NCBI GenBank assembly: GCA_003094555.1
Contig: NATW01000122.1
Coordinates: 1 to 51,806, forward strand
Length of the DNA: 51,806 nt
Reading direction: 5' to 3'
Origin: a gamma proteobacterium symbiont of Ctena orbiculata
GTDB lineage: Bacteria > Pseudomonadota > Gammaproteobacteria > Chromatiales > Chromatiaceae
Below, piece after piece: positions 8,420-18,775 of the stretch (the stretch's first letter is position 1; each line of letters begins with the position of its first letter). The notes under the pieces are model-generated. The model did no database searches. It had not been told where the DNA came from and was given only the letters and a program-made list of their open reading frames with translations. A program made the position numbers and the translations under genes.

Positions 8420-10768
8420 TTAGTCGGACATCAGGCTTCTTGCAGCGCCGATTGCGGCCTGTCCAAGCGCCAAACCACCATCATTGGCTGGCACCCGCCG
8501 CTGTGACAACAGCCTGAAACCAGCATCCTGGAGGCGATTTGAGACGAGCTCGAACAAGGTCTTGTTTTGAAAAACGCCCCCTGAGAGCGCGATCGAATCA
8601 AGCTGATGCAGACGCGCAATCTCCTCTGCCGCTCCACACAGGCTGTGTGCCAGACCAAGGTGAAAACGCCACGCGATCTCACCCTTGCCTCGACCGGCGC
8701 GCAGATCTTCAAGCATGCCCGGCCAGAGTGTTGCGCTATCAAGCCGGTAATTCCCATGTTCCACATGGGCCTGCATTTCATAGGGGGTTAGACCGTCTCT
8801 GCAATGGAACGATGCCGCCGCTTCGAGCTCGATCGCTGCCTGGCCTTCATAACTGATCGATTCCCGGCAGATCCCCAACAGCGCAGCCACAGCATCGAAC
8901 AGGCGTCCGCAGGAACTGCTCAGTGGTGAGTTGACGCCCGCTTCGATCATCCTGCTGAGCACCTCTACCGATTGTTGGTTGAGCCAATCGATCGGCTCCA
9001 AATCGCCCCACTGGGACAGGACCTGTTGCCACCCGAATTGTCGGCTCAACTGACTGAAGGTATTTCTCCAGGGTTGCAGAATCGCCTGGGTGCCGCCAGG
9101 CAGCGGCATTGGAGTAAGCATGCCTACCCGTTGATAGCCAAGGTAATCGGCGATCATGAACTCCCCTCCCCAGACGGTGCCGTCATCGCCATAGCCAGAT
9201 CCATCCAGGGCAATTCCGAGCACCTTGCCCCCCTGCAGCGGCCAGCCGTTTTCTGCCAGGACACTGGCGACATGGGCATGGTGGTGCTGTACCAGGATCA
9301 ATGGCAGCCCCAACTCATCAGCCAGACCCCTGGCGTGTTGGGTGGAACGGTAGTTGGGATGCAGATCGGCGACCAACTGCCGGGGTTGATGCTCAAACAG
9401 CTTCCCATAGAGATCGATATTTCTGAGATAGTCCTGATAGGAGATCAGGTTTTCCAGATCCCCGATATGCTGGGAGAGAATCGCCTCGCCCTGCCGGGTC
9501 AGACAGAAGGTGTTTTTCAGTTCACCGCCCATGGCCAACTGCCGTGGGGCCTGATCGAACCCCTTGGGCAGTCGTATGGGTTCGGGTGCATAGCCCCGCG
9601 CCCGCCGCAGCATCCTTGCGGTCCCATCCATGATACGCACCACGGAGTCGTCGACCCGATTGGTGATCTCCCTGTCATGTAACAGAAACAGATCGGCGAG
9701 TGGCTGGAGCCGTTCGGCTGCTTCCTGATTGTCGATACATTGAGGCTCCTCTACCCGGTTACCGCTCGTCATCACCAGGGGTGTCTCCAATCCGGCCAGC
9801 AACAGATGGTGCAGCGGTGAATAGGGCAACATGAATCCGAGTGTGGTCTGCTGCGGTGCAAGGTTATCCGCGAGAGCCACATCAGGAATTCGGCTAAGGA
9901 GGACGATAGGTGCCGCCGAATGCCGGAGCAGCCGCTCCTCCTCCTCGCTGACCCGACAATAGTCGCGGACAATACGACACTCCCGGGCCATCAAGGCAAA
10001 GGGCTTGTGATAGCGCCCCTTGCGCTCGCGCAGGCGGGCAACCACCTGGTCATTGGTGGCATCGCAGGCCAGATGAAAGCCACCGACACCCTTGATTGCC
10101 AGAATCTCACCTGCAGCCAGGCGCCGCTGCGCCTCTTGTATCGCATCCTCTCCCGGCGCGCTCGCCTCCACCGGTCTGCCGGCCGGATCACTCAGCCAGA
10201 TCCTGGGGCCACATACCGGACAGGCATTGGGTTGGGCATGAAAACGCCGATCCCCCGGATTGCGGTACTCCGCCTCGCAGGCTTCACACATGGGAAAATG
10301 GCGCATGCTGGTATTGACCCGGTCGTAGGGTATGCCCTCGACGATGGTCAGACGCGGTCCACAATGGGTACAGTTGGTGAAGGGATATCGATAGCGCCGG
10401 TTTTGCGCATCCGCCATATCCTGCAGACAGGCATCGCAGGTTGCCGCATCGGGCACGATCCCGGTCTGCACCTCTCCCGAGCGACTCTCGGTAATGATGA
10501 ACTCTTCCTGTTGCGGCAGCTGATCCGTTGCATGACGGGTCAGGGAATCGATCTTCGCCAGGGGGGGAGGCTGAGACAACAGTTGTTGGCAAAAGCGATC
10601 GATCTGCGACTGTTCACCGCAAATATGCATCTCCACACCCTGGCTGTCATTCCATACCGCACCACGAAGCCCATTCTCCCGCGCCAGACGCCAGACCGTG
10701 GGGCGAAAACCCACACCCTGCACCAGGCCCTGCACCCGGATCTGTTCGGCCACCACGCCACCAGACAT
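8420..10768 (-). CDS. hypF: Carbamoyltransferase HypF, [NiFe]-hydrogenase maturation
   Basis: HypF turns carbamoyl phosphate into the thiocarbamate on HypE that becomes the cyanide ligands of [NiFe]-hydrogenase. At 782 residues it is full length. Domains in order: acylphosphatase (about 5-95, VQGVGFRPTVWRLA), two Cys4 zinc fingers (C111/C114/C133/C136 and C161/C164/C183/C186), a YrdC-like domain (about 205-385) and a Kae1-like domain with the HHHAHVASVL metal motif. No other hyp or hydrogenase structural gene is in the window, so its partners must lie elsewhere. It is 38 bases upstream of the radical SAM gene and probably shares its transcript. Confidence 0.96.
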   Translation of the reverse strand: MSGGVVAEQIRVQGLVQGVGFRPTVWRLARENGLRGAVWNDSQGVEMHICGEQSQIDRFCQQLLSQPPPLAKIDSLTRHATDQLPQQEEFIITESRSGEVQTGIVPDAATCDACLQDMADAQNRRYRYPFTNCTHCGPRLTIVEGIPYDRVNTSMRHFPMCEACEAEYRNPGDRRFHAQPNACPVCGPRIWLSDPAGRPVEASAPGEDAIQEAQRRLAAGEILAIKGVGGFHLACDATNDQVVARLRERKGRYHKPFALMARECRIVRDYCRVSEEEERLLRHSAAPIVLLSRIPDVALADNLAPQQTTLGFMLPYSPLHHLLLAGLETPLVMTSGNRVEEPQCIDNQEAAERLQPLADLFLLHDREITNRVDDSVVRIMDGTARMLRRARGYAPEPIRLPKGFDQAPRQLAMGGELKNTFCLTRQGEAILSQHIGDLENLISYQDYLRNIDLYGKLFEHQPRQLVADLHPNYRSTQHARGLADELGLPLILVQHHHAHVASVLAENGWPLQGGKVLGIALDGSGYGDDGTVWGGEFMIADYLGYQRVGMLTPMPLPGGTQAILQPWRNTFSQLSRQFGWQQVLSQWGDLEPIDWLNQQSVEVLSRMIEAGVNSPLSSSCGRLFDAVAALLGICRESISYEGQAAIELEAAASFHCRDGLTPYEMQAHVEHGNYRLDSATLWPGMLEDLRAGRGKGEIAWRFHLGLAHSLCGAAEEIARLHQLDSIALSGGVFQNKTLFELVSNRLQDAGFRLLSQRRVPANDGGLALGQAAIGAARSLMSD

Positions 10769-10844
10769 AATAATTACACCCTTACACTGTTACTATTGGG
10801 AGCGTTCTCTCTACTTCGAAAGTGGAGGAATGTAAAGCCCACAC

Positions 10845-10861
10845 ATAATGTAAAACATTAT
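10845..10861. promoter_or_regulatory. Perfect 17-base palindrome between hypF and tmcA
   Basis: ATAATGT, three bases AAA, then ACATTAT form a perfect inverted repeat in the 152-base AT-rich spacer between divergent hypF and tmcA. It is a plausible operator for one or both genes, but I cannot assign the regulator. The tmcA start has no clear ribosome site just upstream. Confidence 0.35.
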
Positions 10862-10920
10862 AAAGATATTGTAAGCTTTTTATTATTAACACTAATTCAT
10901 CATTTACCAACCTCCTGAGT

Positions 10921-13125
10921 ATGCTCCACGCCAAGGCCGGACAGCGACGGCACAGACGCCTGCTGGTTCTGGCTGGGGATGCCGCCTGGTGTATCACCCA
11001 GGCGAGGGTTGCAGAGCATCAGCTGAACAGCTCCGACTCCCTTTGGATCGGTGAGGCGGCCCCAGAGACCATAACGACCCTGAGCAACAAGCAGGCGCTC
11101 AGAAAATTGGGTCAGGAGTGCGGACTGCTTATCTACAACGCCCATAGTGGATTCGATCCGGACGCCTTCGGTGCATTGAGCGGAACCCTGCGTGGTGGCG
11201 GTCTGCTGTTGTTACTGACCCCACCTTTGGCCCAGTGGCACACCCAGCCTGATCCACAAGCCGAACGGATCCTGGTTGCCGGCTACGACACCGCTGATCT
11301 GCAGGGCCGATTCCTGCAGAGGATCGCACAGATATTGGAGCATGATCCTGACACGGTGGTTGTTACTCCGGACACCGAATCCTCAGCGCCATTGCATATT
11401 CATACTCCCCCCCTGCAACATCACCCGTTCACCCATCCAGAATGCCGTACCCGGGACCAACTCAAGGCGGTGGAAGGCATCATCCATGTGGTCAAGGGAC
11501 ATCGAAAAAGACCCTTGGTGCTCACCTCAGACCGGGGTCGTGGCAAGTCATCTGCCTTGGGGATCGCCGCTGCCCGGCTGATGGGAGAGGGGTACGAAAA
11601 CATCCTGGTGACGGCCCCGAGGCAAAGAGCGGTTGCTGCCCTCTTCGAACAGGTGATTAACTTGCTGCCAGGGGCCAAAAGCACTGCCACATCTGTGCAG
11701 AGTGACGAGGCCTGCATAACTTACCATGCAGCGGATCATCTCCTATCCAACCCCCAGTCCGCGGATCTGCTGCTCGTGGATGAGGCAGCCGCTATCCCGA
11801 CCAACCTCCTCAAAGAGCTGCTCGCCCACTACCCCCGCATCGTCTTCGCCACTACGGTGCATGGTTATGAAGGCACCGGCCTTGGGTTTAACATCCGCTT
11901 CAAAGGCCACCTCGATCGCACAACACCCCAGTGGCGGGAGATCACCCTCTCCGAACCGATACGCTGGTCCCGGGATGATCCCCTCGAGAGGCTGGTGTTC
12001 AGACTCCTGGCCCTGGATGCCTCGCCAGCAGCAGATACCGAGGTTGCAGGCGCTGACCCCCAGCAAGTGTCGGTTGAGTTTCCCGACCAACAGCAGTTGC
12101 TGGAGAGTGAGAGGGATCTCAAACAACTGTTCGGACTGCTGGTCATTGCCCACTATCGCACCACCCCCCTGGACCTCCGGCATCTCCTGGATGGCCCGAA
12201 CTTGTCTATCGTCCTGGTACGTCATTGCAGCCTCATTGTCGGCGTGGCATTGCTGGCCGCCGAGGGCGGCTTCTCCAAGGAGATGGCGGAACAGATCTGG
12301 TTGGGCCGGCGCAGACCCCGGGGGCATCTGCTGGCCCAATCCCTCAGCGCGCATCTGGGACTGCCAGCCGCAGCCCGCCTGAAAGGCATGCGGGTCATAC
12401 GCATAGCGATCCATCCGGCCATACAGCACAGAGGCCTTGGTAAACTGCTGGTGGAATCGGTCCGACAGAAGACGGAAAAATCAGGGTTTGACTACCTGGG
12501 AACCAGCTTCGGCGCCACACCGGAATTGATCAGGTTCTGGTGCCGATGCGGTCTGCAAACGGTACGCATCGGTTTACGCGCCGGCACCAGCAGCAGTCAT
12601 CAATCTGTGATGTTTCTGCTGCCAATCAGTAAATCCGGTACGCAGATGGTTATTGAGGCCAGACAACGCTTTGCCAGACAGCTGCCCGCCCTGCTGGGTG
12701 ATGGTTTGAACCGGCTATCCAGCAGCTTGGCCGCCCCGCTACTGGAGGATATGGAACACCCCACTCCCGCAACCCTTGAGCACCAGGATTGGCTCGACCT
12801 GATCGCCTTCGCCTTTGCCCAGCGGGGATATGAGCTTAGTCTGCACGGGATCGAAACCATCGCCCTTGCCGCTCTTGCCGAGGGGATAGTCGCGGGCGCG
12901 GATGCCAAGCTGCTGATCAAACGTGTGCTGCAAAAACAACCCTGGGGAGACTGTGCATCGGCATGCGGGCTGGCTGGCCGCGGGGCTGTGGTAACCCATA
13001 TGCGTCACCTAATCGCGAGATTGGTCCGCCACTTCGCGGATGGGGAGATTCTCGCGCTTGCTGACAACATCCAGGCAGGCAATAGTGAAAGAATCCCTGA
13101 CTTGAAGCGTCCCGGAAAGCCCTAG
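10921..13125 (+). CDS. tmcA: tRNA(Met) cytidine acetyltransferase TmcA
   Basis: TmcA makes N4-acetylcytidine at the wobble position of elongator tRNA-Met, using acetyl-CoA and ATP; this prevents misreading of AUA. It has 734 residues. Domains in order: an N-terminal DUF1726-like domain, a RecA-like helicase module with Walker A DRGRGKS (204-210) and Walker B LLLVDEAAAIP, a GNAT acetyltransferase domain with IRIAIHPAIQHRGLGKLL (about 493-510), and a C-terminal tRNA-binding region. The ATG at 10921 leaves an N-terminus about ten residues shorter than E. coli TmcA, but no better start is visible. It converges on the next gene with 6 bases between them. Confidence 0.95.
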   Translation: MLHAKAGQRRHRRLLVLAGDAAWCITQARVAEHQLNSSDSLWIGEAAPETITTLSNKQALRKLGQECGLLIYNAHSGFDPDAFGALSGTLRGGGLLLLLTPPLAQWHTQPDPQAERILVAGYDTADLQGRFLQRIAQILEHDPDTVVVTPDTESSAPLHIHTPPLQHHPFTHPECRTRDQLKAVEGIIHVVKGHRKRPLVLTSDRGRGKSSALGIAAARLMGEGYENILVTAPRQRAVAALFEQVINLLPGAKSTATSVQSDEACITYHAADHLLSNPQSADLLLVDEAAAIPTNLLKELLAHYPRIVFATTVHGYEGTGLGFNIRFKGHLDRTTPQWREITLSEPIRWSRDDPLERLVFRLLALDASPAADTEVAGADPQQVSVEFPDQQQLLESERDLKQLFGLLVIAHYRTTPLDLRHLLDGPNLSIVLVRHCSLIVGVALLAAEGGFSKEMAEQIWLGRRRPRGHLLAQSLSAHLGLPAAARLKGMRVIRIAIHPAIQHRGLGKLLVESVRQKTEKSGFDYLGTSFGATPELIRFWCRCGLQTVRIGLRAGTSSSHQSVMFLLPISKSGTQMVIEARQRFARQLPALLGDGLNRLSSSLAAPLLEDMEHPTPATLEHQDWLDLIAFAFAQRGYELSLHGIETIALAALAEGIVAGADAKLLIKRVLQKQPWGDCASACGLAGRGAVVTHMRHLIARLVRHFADGEILALADNIQAGNSERIPDLKRPGKP

Positions 13126-13131
13126 CCTGAC

Positions 13132-14808
13132 TCACTCTTCAAGGGAGATGACCTCGACCGGTTTGCCCTTTTTATGTTGCATCGGCCACACCCCATAGCG
13201 CCCGGCTCTTTCGACCCTATTGCTAAATCGTCGTATCAGCTCAACACCCTCTTCTGTCAGACTTATGATCGGCAGTCTCCTGGGTTTCCCATCGACAATA
13301 AATCTGGCGGTTTCACTTAGATGTGCTGCGATCCAGGCCGGTGTCTTGCCAGTCACCGGGCTGAAGTGGCTATAGTCCCACAACAACCCCTCCGCCAATA
13401 CCGAATGCCGTTCCAGGTAGGGTTGGATGAATCCGGTCATATGCTCAAACAGGGTATCCGGTTGCAGGTTGTCCCGGGCCAGGCCCGCTCCACTCACCCG
13501 CATCAATTGGTCGAAACATCGACTCACCGAGCCCTCGAAACATCCCTCTACCAACCCAACCAGGGAGGTGCGCAGATGACCACTGTTCCACAAGCGTTCC
13601 AATAACTCGGCATAACGCTTGAATCGGGCTATCCCGGCGAATGAGAGTTGCGGGTGGGAGAGTACCTCATAGGGTGGATCCGGGTCCCATCGATAACCAA
13701 GCGTGTCGGCCTGATCCCGCAGCGGCGTACCGGGCAGCAGTTTCAATGTACCCAGCTGCAGATGGTCCGGATAGAGAGAAAAAGTGCTATCAAGTGATGC
13801 GGCACACTGCTCGGCCGTCTCCCCAGGCAGACCCACGATCAAATCGAGATGGACCGGATGGCGCCTCATCGCCACCAGTTGTCGGATATTATCCAGTGAT
13901 TTGGCGATATCCATCTGGCGCTGAATCCCATCCAACACCGCCTCGTCGAGGGTCTGCAGACCGATCTCGAATTGAAATTTACCGGGTTCCGCCTGGGCAA
14001 AGATTGCCATCGCCCGGGGGGAGATGCGATCCGGATTCAACTCAAGATGAAAGCGCAATCCCGATCCCGTATCGGCAAATCTTTGCAACAGTTGACTGCT
14101 CCTCTCCTGACCGAGATGAAAACTGCGATCGAGGAGCTTGATGGTCTTGTTTTCAAGCCGCTCCAGTTGTTTCAGATCGGCCTCTATACGTTGCATGGAA
14201 AAGGGCCGCAAACGATCTGTGGCACTGGTGCAAAAGGTACACTTGTAGGGGCAGCCCCTGGCGGTTTCCCAATACACAAGTGGTCGACTTGTATCCACCA
14301 TGCCTTGGGCGATCGGCGCCGGCAGTTCATCCACGGGAACCAGTTTCACAGGGTTGCTGAAAATCCGATCCTTGTCTCTATAGATCAGTCCGGAGATGTT
14401 GCACAACTCCCCGTCTCCATAGAGCACACATTTAACCAGATCATTGAATGCCACCTCCCCCTCGCCTTGAATGATAAAATCAACGCTTGAGATCTGGGCC
14501 AGCAAGGCCTCACCTCTTGGACCGGCCTCCGGACCGCCATACACAACCACCACATCAGGGAGGAGCTGCTTGAGCAGTTTTGACAGGTGAATGGCGGCAG
14601 CAATATTCCACAAATAGGTGGAAAAACCGATGATGCTAGGCTGTAGATCGACCAGTGCCTCCAGAAGCGGCTGGTGATTGCTGTTGACCAACACCTCAAA
14701 AAGCCGCAACCTGTCGTAATAGGGCTCGGGCCTGGCATAGGCAGCGATTGACTGTAGCGCCAGTGAGCTGTGGCTGTAGCCGGCATGCAGTGCAACCAAG
14801 GCAATCAT
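13132..14808 (-). CDS. B12-binding-domain radical SAM protein (DUF4080 family)
   Basis: A 558-residue cytosolic radical SAM protein. The N-terminal cobalamin-binding-like domain covers about 1-140 (YGGPEAG, FIIQGEGEVAF). The radical SAM core follows, with the cluster motif ARGCPYKCTFCTSAT (CxxxCxxC) near residue 185 and LDLIVGLPGET. The last part, from about residue 360, looks like the DUF4080 domain found with this architecture. Substrate and product are unknown; relatives are methyltransferases or ring-forming enzymes, so either is possible. It is monocistronic here, converging on tmcA. Confidence 0.85.
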   Translation of the reverse strand: MIALVALHAGYSHSSLALQSIAAYARPEPYYDRLRLFEVLVNSNHQPLLEALVDLQPSIIGFSTYLWNIAAAIHLSKLLKQLLPDVVVVYGGPEAGPRGEALLAQISSVDFIIQGEGEVAFNDLVKCVLYGDGELCNISGLIYRDKDRIFSNPVKLVPVDELPAPIAQGMVDTSRPLVYWETARGCPYKCTFCTSATDRLRPFSMQRIEADLKQLERLENKTIKLLDRSFHLGQERSSQLLQRFADTGSGLRFHLELNPDRISPRAMAIFAQAEPGKFQFEIGLQTLDEAVLDGIQRQMDIAKSLDNIRQLVAMRRHPVHLDLIVGLPGETAEQCAASLDSTFSLYPDHLQLGTLKLLPGTPLRDQADTLGYRWDPDPPYEVLSHPQLSFAGIARFKRYAELLERLWNSGHLRTSLVGLVEGCFEGSVSRCFDQLMRVSGAGLARDNLQPDTLFEHMTGFIQPYLERHSVLAEGLLWDYSHFSPVTGKTPAWIAAHLSETARFIVDGKPRRLPIISLTEEGVELIRRFSNRVERAGRYGVWPMQHKKGKPVEVISLEE

Positions 14809-15118
14809 TTCAGTTTTTTATTCCATCTTGGATTGATCTGACAGGAAGAACGGAATCCGCTGCATCAAACCCGCAACGCTCAATCTTACAAACCACTCTA
14901 CCTGGTTGACATGTATTGGGCTTGATGTGCCTTTCCGGCGGTGTCTGACTGCAGCTGTCAGCATCTGGCATGGCAACTGTTTTACAGTGTAATTACAGGT
15001 TTTTCGGGAGTAAAAATCCCTCGATTTGTCTGACATGCCAAGTTATCATTTGTCACTTTTACAGGCTACTGACAATCAACCTCTTTAGCCAGATTTTTCT
15101 CAATAACAAGGAAAAAGT
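14809..15118. other. 310-base intergenic region between divergent genes
   Basis: This stretch must hold the promoters of the B12 radical SAM gene (minus) and of the nucleotide-sugar operon (plus). A perfect 10-base palindrome, TGTAATTACA, lies at 14988-14997, and an AAGGAAAAAGT ribosome site precedes the ATG at 15119. No gene, terminator or clear sigma-54 site was seen. Confidence 0.5.
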
Positions 15119-16396
15119 ATGTTTGATCTCGGGAAAGTGCATATCGGTGTGCTCGGCCTTGGTTACGTGGGACTGCCGCTGGCAGTGGAATTCGGCAAAA
15201 AGTATCCGACCATAGGGCTGGATATCAACGAGGACCGGGTCGCTGAGCTTAAATCGGGACAGGACAGCTCCCTTGAAGTGGAACCGGAAGAGCTGCAACA
15301 GGTACCCCACCTGAGCTACACCAGCAGTCTCGATGATATAAGAGTATGTAACGTTTTTATCGTTACAGTTCCCACGCCGATCAACGAGCACAAGCAACCC
15401 GATCTGTCACCTTTGATCGGCGCCAGCCATGCCCTTGGAAAGGTACTGAAAAAGGGCGATATTGCCATTTTCGAATCCACCGTCTACCCAGGCGCGACGG
15501 AAGAGGTTTGCGTACCGATCATGGAGGCCGATTCCGGATTGAGATTCAATCAGGATTTTTATGTCGGCTACAGTCCGGAACGTATCAATCCGGGAGACAA
15601 GGAGCATCGACTGCCGACCATCAAGAAGGTCACCTCAGGATCCACCCCAGAGGTAACGGACTTCGTGGATGAACTCTACCGCTCGATCATCACGGCCGGC
15701 ACCCATAAGGCGAGCAGCATCAAGATCGCGGAAGCCGCCAAGGTGATTGAAAACACCCAACGGGATGTGAATATCGCGCTGATCAATGAACTGGCATTGA
15801 TCTTCAACCGCCTCGATATCGATACCCTGGAAGTACTTGAGGCTGCCGGCAGTAAATGGAATTTTCTACCCTTCAGACCCGGCCTGGTGGGTGGCCACTG
15901 TATAGGTGTCGATCCCTACTATCTCACCCACAAGGCCCAATCGATCGGCTATCAACCGGAAATCATCCTCGCAGGGCGTCGACTCAATGATGGCATGGGC
16001 GCCTATGTGGTGCACAGCGTGGTTAAAATGATGATGAAAAGGGGTATCGCATCCAACAACAGCAAGGTGCTGGTACTGGGTTTGACATTCAAAGAGAACT
16101 GCCCCGATCTGAGGAACACGCGGGTGGTGGACATTGTGGCCGAATTCGAGGATTACGGCGCTCAGGTGGATGTCTATGATCCCTGGGTTTCACAGCAGGA
16201 AGCTGAGCAAGAGTATGGGCTGCGCCCTGTCAGCGAGATCAATGAGGGTGAGTATGATGCGGTTATTCTTGCTGTCGCGCACCGTGAATTTCAACACATG
16301 GGAGCGGAAAAGATCCGTGCCCTATGTAAAGAGAACGGGGTTCTCTTCGACGTCAAGAACATACTCCCATCCGATGCGGTCGATGCAAGACTATGA
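15119..16396 (+). CDS. tviB: UDP-N-acetylhexosamine 6-dehydrogenase, TviB/WbpO type
   Basis: It oxidises UDP-GlcNAc or UDP-GalNAc at C6 to the uronic acid with two NAD+. At 425 residues it has the UDP-glucose/GDP-mannose dehydrogenase layout: a Rossmann motif ([17 protein letters not shown], about 10-26), a central domain with [13 protein letters not shown], and the active-site block [13 protein letters not shown] with the catalytic cysteine. The C-terminal NAD-domain contains [15 protein letters not shown]. The overall sequence resembles TviB/VipA/WbpO more than UDP-glucose dehydrogenases, and the following gene is a TviC/WbpP-type epimerase overlapping by four bases (ATGA). Together they would give UDP-GalNAcA for a capsule or O-antigen. 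Confidence 0.86.
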   Translation: MFDLGKVHIGVLGLGYVGLPLAVEFGKKYPTIGLDINEDRVAELKSGQDSSLEVEPEELQQVPHLSYTSSLDDIRVCNVFIVTVPTPINEHKQPDLSPLIGASHALGKVLKKGDIAIFESTVYPGATEEVCVPIMEADSGLRFNQDFYVGYSPERINPGDKEHRLPTIKKVTSGSTPEVTDFVDELYRSIITAGTHKASSIKIAEAAKVIENTQRDVNIALINELALIFNRLDIDTLEVLEAAGSKWNFLPFRPGLVGGHCIGVDPYYLTHKAQSIGYQPEIILAGRRLNDGMGAYVVHSVVKMMMKRGIASNNSKVLVLGLTFKENCPDLRNTRVVDIVAEFEDYGAQVDVYDPWVSQQEAEQEYGLRPVSEINEGEYDAVILAVAHREFQHMGAEKIRALCKENGVLFDVKNILPSDAVDARL

Positions 16397-17424
16397 CAGC
16401 CTATGACAGCCTGAAGGATAGATTGCAAACCGAGCCGTCGACCTGGCTCATAACCGGTGTCGCCGGCTTCATCGGTTCAAACCTACTCGAGACCTTGTTG
16501 TCGCTTGGACAGAAAGTCATAGGTCTGGATAACTTCGCAACCGGTCATGCCCATAACTTCGAAAAGGTCAGAAACAGCGTCACACCGGAACAGTGGAATC
16601 AATATACGTTTGTCGAAGGCGATATCCGCAGCATCGACAGCTGCCACCAGGCGTGCAAAGGTGTCGACTATGTACTGCATCAGGCGGCTCTGGGCTCGGT
16701 GCCTCGCTCCCTGGCCGATCCTATCACCACCAACGAAAGCAACATCAGCGGCTACCTGAATATGCTGGTTGCAGCCCGCGATGCGCAAGTCAAACGTTTC
16801 GTTTATGCGGCATCGAGCTCTACCTATGGAGACCATCCAGGTCTGCCCAAGGTTGAGGATCGAATCGGCAATCCGCTTTCACCCTACGCGGTAACCAAGT
16901 TGGTGAACGAGCATTATGCCCAGGTGTTTGCCCGCTGTTACGACTTCAAAACCATTGGCTTGAGATATTTCAACATCTTTGGCCGGCGTCAGGATCCCAA
17001 TGGCGCGTATGCTGCCGTCATACCCAAGTGGGTGGCCGCCATGATTGCCAAGGATGAGCTCTTTATAAACGGCGATGGCGAGACCAGCCGAGACTTCTGT
17101 TACATCGACAATGCGATCCAGGCCAACCTACTCGCCGCCACCACGGATAATCCGGATGCAACCAATCAGGTTTATAATATTGCGGTGGGTGATCGCACTA
17201 CCCTGAATCAGCTGTTCACCAAGATCAGGGACATCCTGGCGGATGACTTCCCCTATCTAAGTGAAATCTCGCCCTCATACAGGGATTTTCGTCCAGGTGA
17301 TGTGCGTCACTCTCTGGCTGATATCGACAAGGCCAGACGCCTGCTCGGTTATCAACCTTCCCATAACATTGATCAGGGCCTGACTGAGGCAATGAGCTGG
17401 TACGTGGATGACCTCACCGGCTGA
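16393..17424 (+). CDS. tviC: UDP-N-acetylglucosamine 4-epimerase, TviC/WbpP type
   Basis: A short-chain epimerase of 343 residues that interconverts C4 epimers of UDP-N-acetylhexosamines or their uronic acids. The N-terminal NAD motif is [12 protein letters not shown]; the catalytic Ser/Tyr/Lys set sits in [12 protein letters not shown] and the [11 protein letters not shown] segment (YxxxK). The N-terminal extension before the Rossmann fold and the segment [12 protein letters not shown] are typical of WbpP/TviC rather than GalE. It is coupled to tviB by the ATGA overlap. A 10-base tandem repeat (CTATGACAGC twice, 16391-16410) covers the start. Confidence 0.86.
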   Translation: MTAYDSLKDRLQTEPSTWLITGVAGFIGSNLLETLLSLGQKVIGLDNFATGHAHNFEKVRNSVTPEQWNQYTFVEGDIRSIDSCHQACKGVDYVLHQAALGSVPRSLADPITTNESNISGYLNMLVAARDAQVKRFVYAASSSTYGDHPGLPKVEDRIGNPLSPYAVTKLVNEHYAQVFARCYDFKTIGLRYFNIFGRRQDPNGAYAAVIPKWVAAMIAKDELFINGDGETSRDFCYIDNAIQANLLAATTDNPDATNQVYNIAVGDRTTLNQLFTKIRDILADDFPYLSEISPSYRDFRPGDVRHSLADIDKARRLLGYQPSHNIDQGLTEAMSWYVDDLTG

Positions 17425-17536
17425 ACTGCCGATTGACGATTTAGCAAGCAATATTGATCAACGACAAGCGGTCCTTGAACCGGGTTGCCAGGTCTGTCGG
17501 AATCGATCATGAATTAGGTAAATAGGAATTTTTATC

Positions 17537-18544
17537 ATGCGAGTACTCATCACCGGCGGAGCCGGTTTCATCGGTTCAGCTTTGGCGATACGTCTTTTGG
17601 ATCGTGGCGATGAGGTCATCAGTATCGACTGCCTCAACGACTACTACGATGTGGAATTGAAAAAGGCCCGCCTTGCACGAACCCTGGATCACCCAAATTT
17701 CACCGACCTACGCCTCGAGCTTGAGGATCGCAAGGGTATGGCCGAGGCCTTTTCCAAATACAAACCTGAGATGGTGGTAAACCTCGCCGCCCAGGCCGGG
17801 GTCCGTTATTCGATCGAGAATCCCCTCGCCTATGTGGACTCCAACCTGGTGGGATTTGGCCATATTCTGGAGGGATGCCGCAATCATGATGTGAAACACC
17901 TGGTCTACGCTTCTAGCAGTTCGGTATATGGCGCCAACACCTCCATGCCCTTCTCTGTGCACGACAACGTGGATCATCCCGTCAGTCTCTATGCCGCCAC
18001 AAAGAAAGCCAACGAGTTGATGGCACACACCTACAGCCATCTGTATCGTATTCCCACCACCGGATTGCGCTTCTTTACCGTGTATGGCCCATGGAGCAGG
18101 CCTGATATGGCAATGCTCAAATTTGCCCACAAGATCATGCGCGGCGAACCCATCGACGTCTACAATTACGGCAAACATCGTCGTGACTTCACCTATATCG
18201 ACGATATCGTGGAAGGCGTCATCCGGGTGCTGGATCGTATTCCCGAGCCCAATCCTGATTGGGATAGCGATCACCCCGATTCGGCCACCAGCACTGCACC
18301 CTATCGACTCTATAACATTGGCAACAACAAACCTGAGGAGTTGATGCGTTATATCGAGCTACTGGAAGCGAGTCTTGGCAGGAAGGCCGAGCTCAACATG
18401 CTGCCGCTGCAGGATGGGGATGTGGTTGCCACCTATGCGGATGTCTCTGATCTGATTGCAGACACGGGATACAAACCGGATACCAAACTTGAAGATGGCG
18501 TGGCCAACTTCGCGCAATGGTTTATGGATTACTACGGCTATTGA
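17537..18544 (+). CDS. UDP-glucuronate 4-epimerase-like NAD-dependent epimerase
   Basis: A 335-residue epimerase close to the UDP-glucuronate 4-epimerase family (CapI/LspL/Cap1J-like), which makes UDP-galacturonate. Features are GGAGFIGSALAIRLL, the family-typical NDYYDVELKKARL, AAQAGVRYSIENP, SSSSVYGANTSMPF, the SLYAATKKANE (YxxxK) motif and TVYGPWSRPDMA. It follows tviC by 112 bases on the same strand and probably belongs to the same transcript. No glycosyltransferase or polymerase follows, so the assembly genes must be elsewhere. Confidence 0.85.
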   Translation: MRVLITGGAGFIGSALAIRLLDRGDEVISIDCLNDYYDVELKKARLARTLDHPNFTDLRLELEDRKGMAEAFSKYKPEMVVNLAAQAGVRYSIENPLAYVDSNLVGFGHILEGCRNHDVKHLVYASSSSVYGANTSMPFSVHDNVDHPVSLYAATKKANELMAHTYSHLYRIPTTGLRFFTVYGPWSRPDMAMLKFAHKIMRGEPIDVYNYGKHRRDFTYIDDIVEGVIRVLDRIPEPNPDWDSDHPDSATSTAPYRLYNIGNNKPEELMRYIELLEASLGRKAELNMLPLQDGDVVATYADVSDLIADTGYKPDTKLEDGVANFAQWFMDYYGY

Positions 18545-18549
18545 GCAGG

Positions 18550-18602
18550 TAAAAAAACAGGCGGGGAGTGACCTTGGAGGCAGATGGGTCACAGTCCCCG
18601 CC
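18550..18602 (-). terminator. Rho-independent terminator read on the minus strand (rdgC end)
   Basis: On the plus strand a run of A (18552-18558) precedes GGCGGGGA..GTGACC (18560-18573), which pairs with GGTCAC..TCCCCGCC (18587-18602) across a short loop, with a two-base bulge. Read on the minus strand this is a GC-rich hairpin followed by a T tract, ending the transcript coming from rdgC. It may also slow the plus-strand epimerase transcript, though without a T tract. Confidence 0.6.
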
Positions 18603-18775
18603 AGACTAGCGCTTAACACGGAAACGACCAACCGTGAGCGTAGGGAGAGCCTAAGGTTTCTTGGCCAGTCAAACATTGACGTAGGTCAATAAACCATGAT
18701 TAATACCAGGTTATTGGCCAAGTAAATGGTAACAGGGGTGGAATTTAAATCCCCGGGATAGTTTGTCGATTGTTG

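Noticed and set aside
9920-10918. 332-codon plus-strand frame opposite hypF
   Set aside because: Antisense to HypF zinc fingers and YrdC domain; no features.
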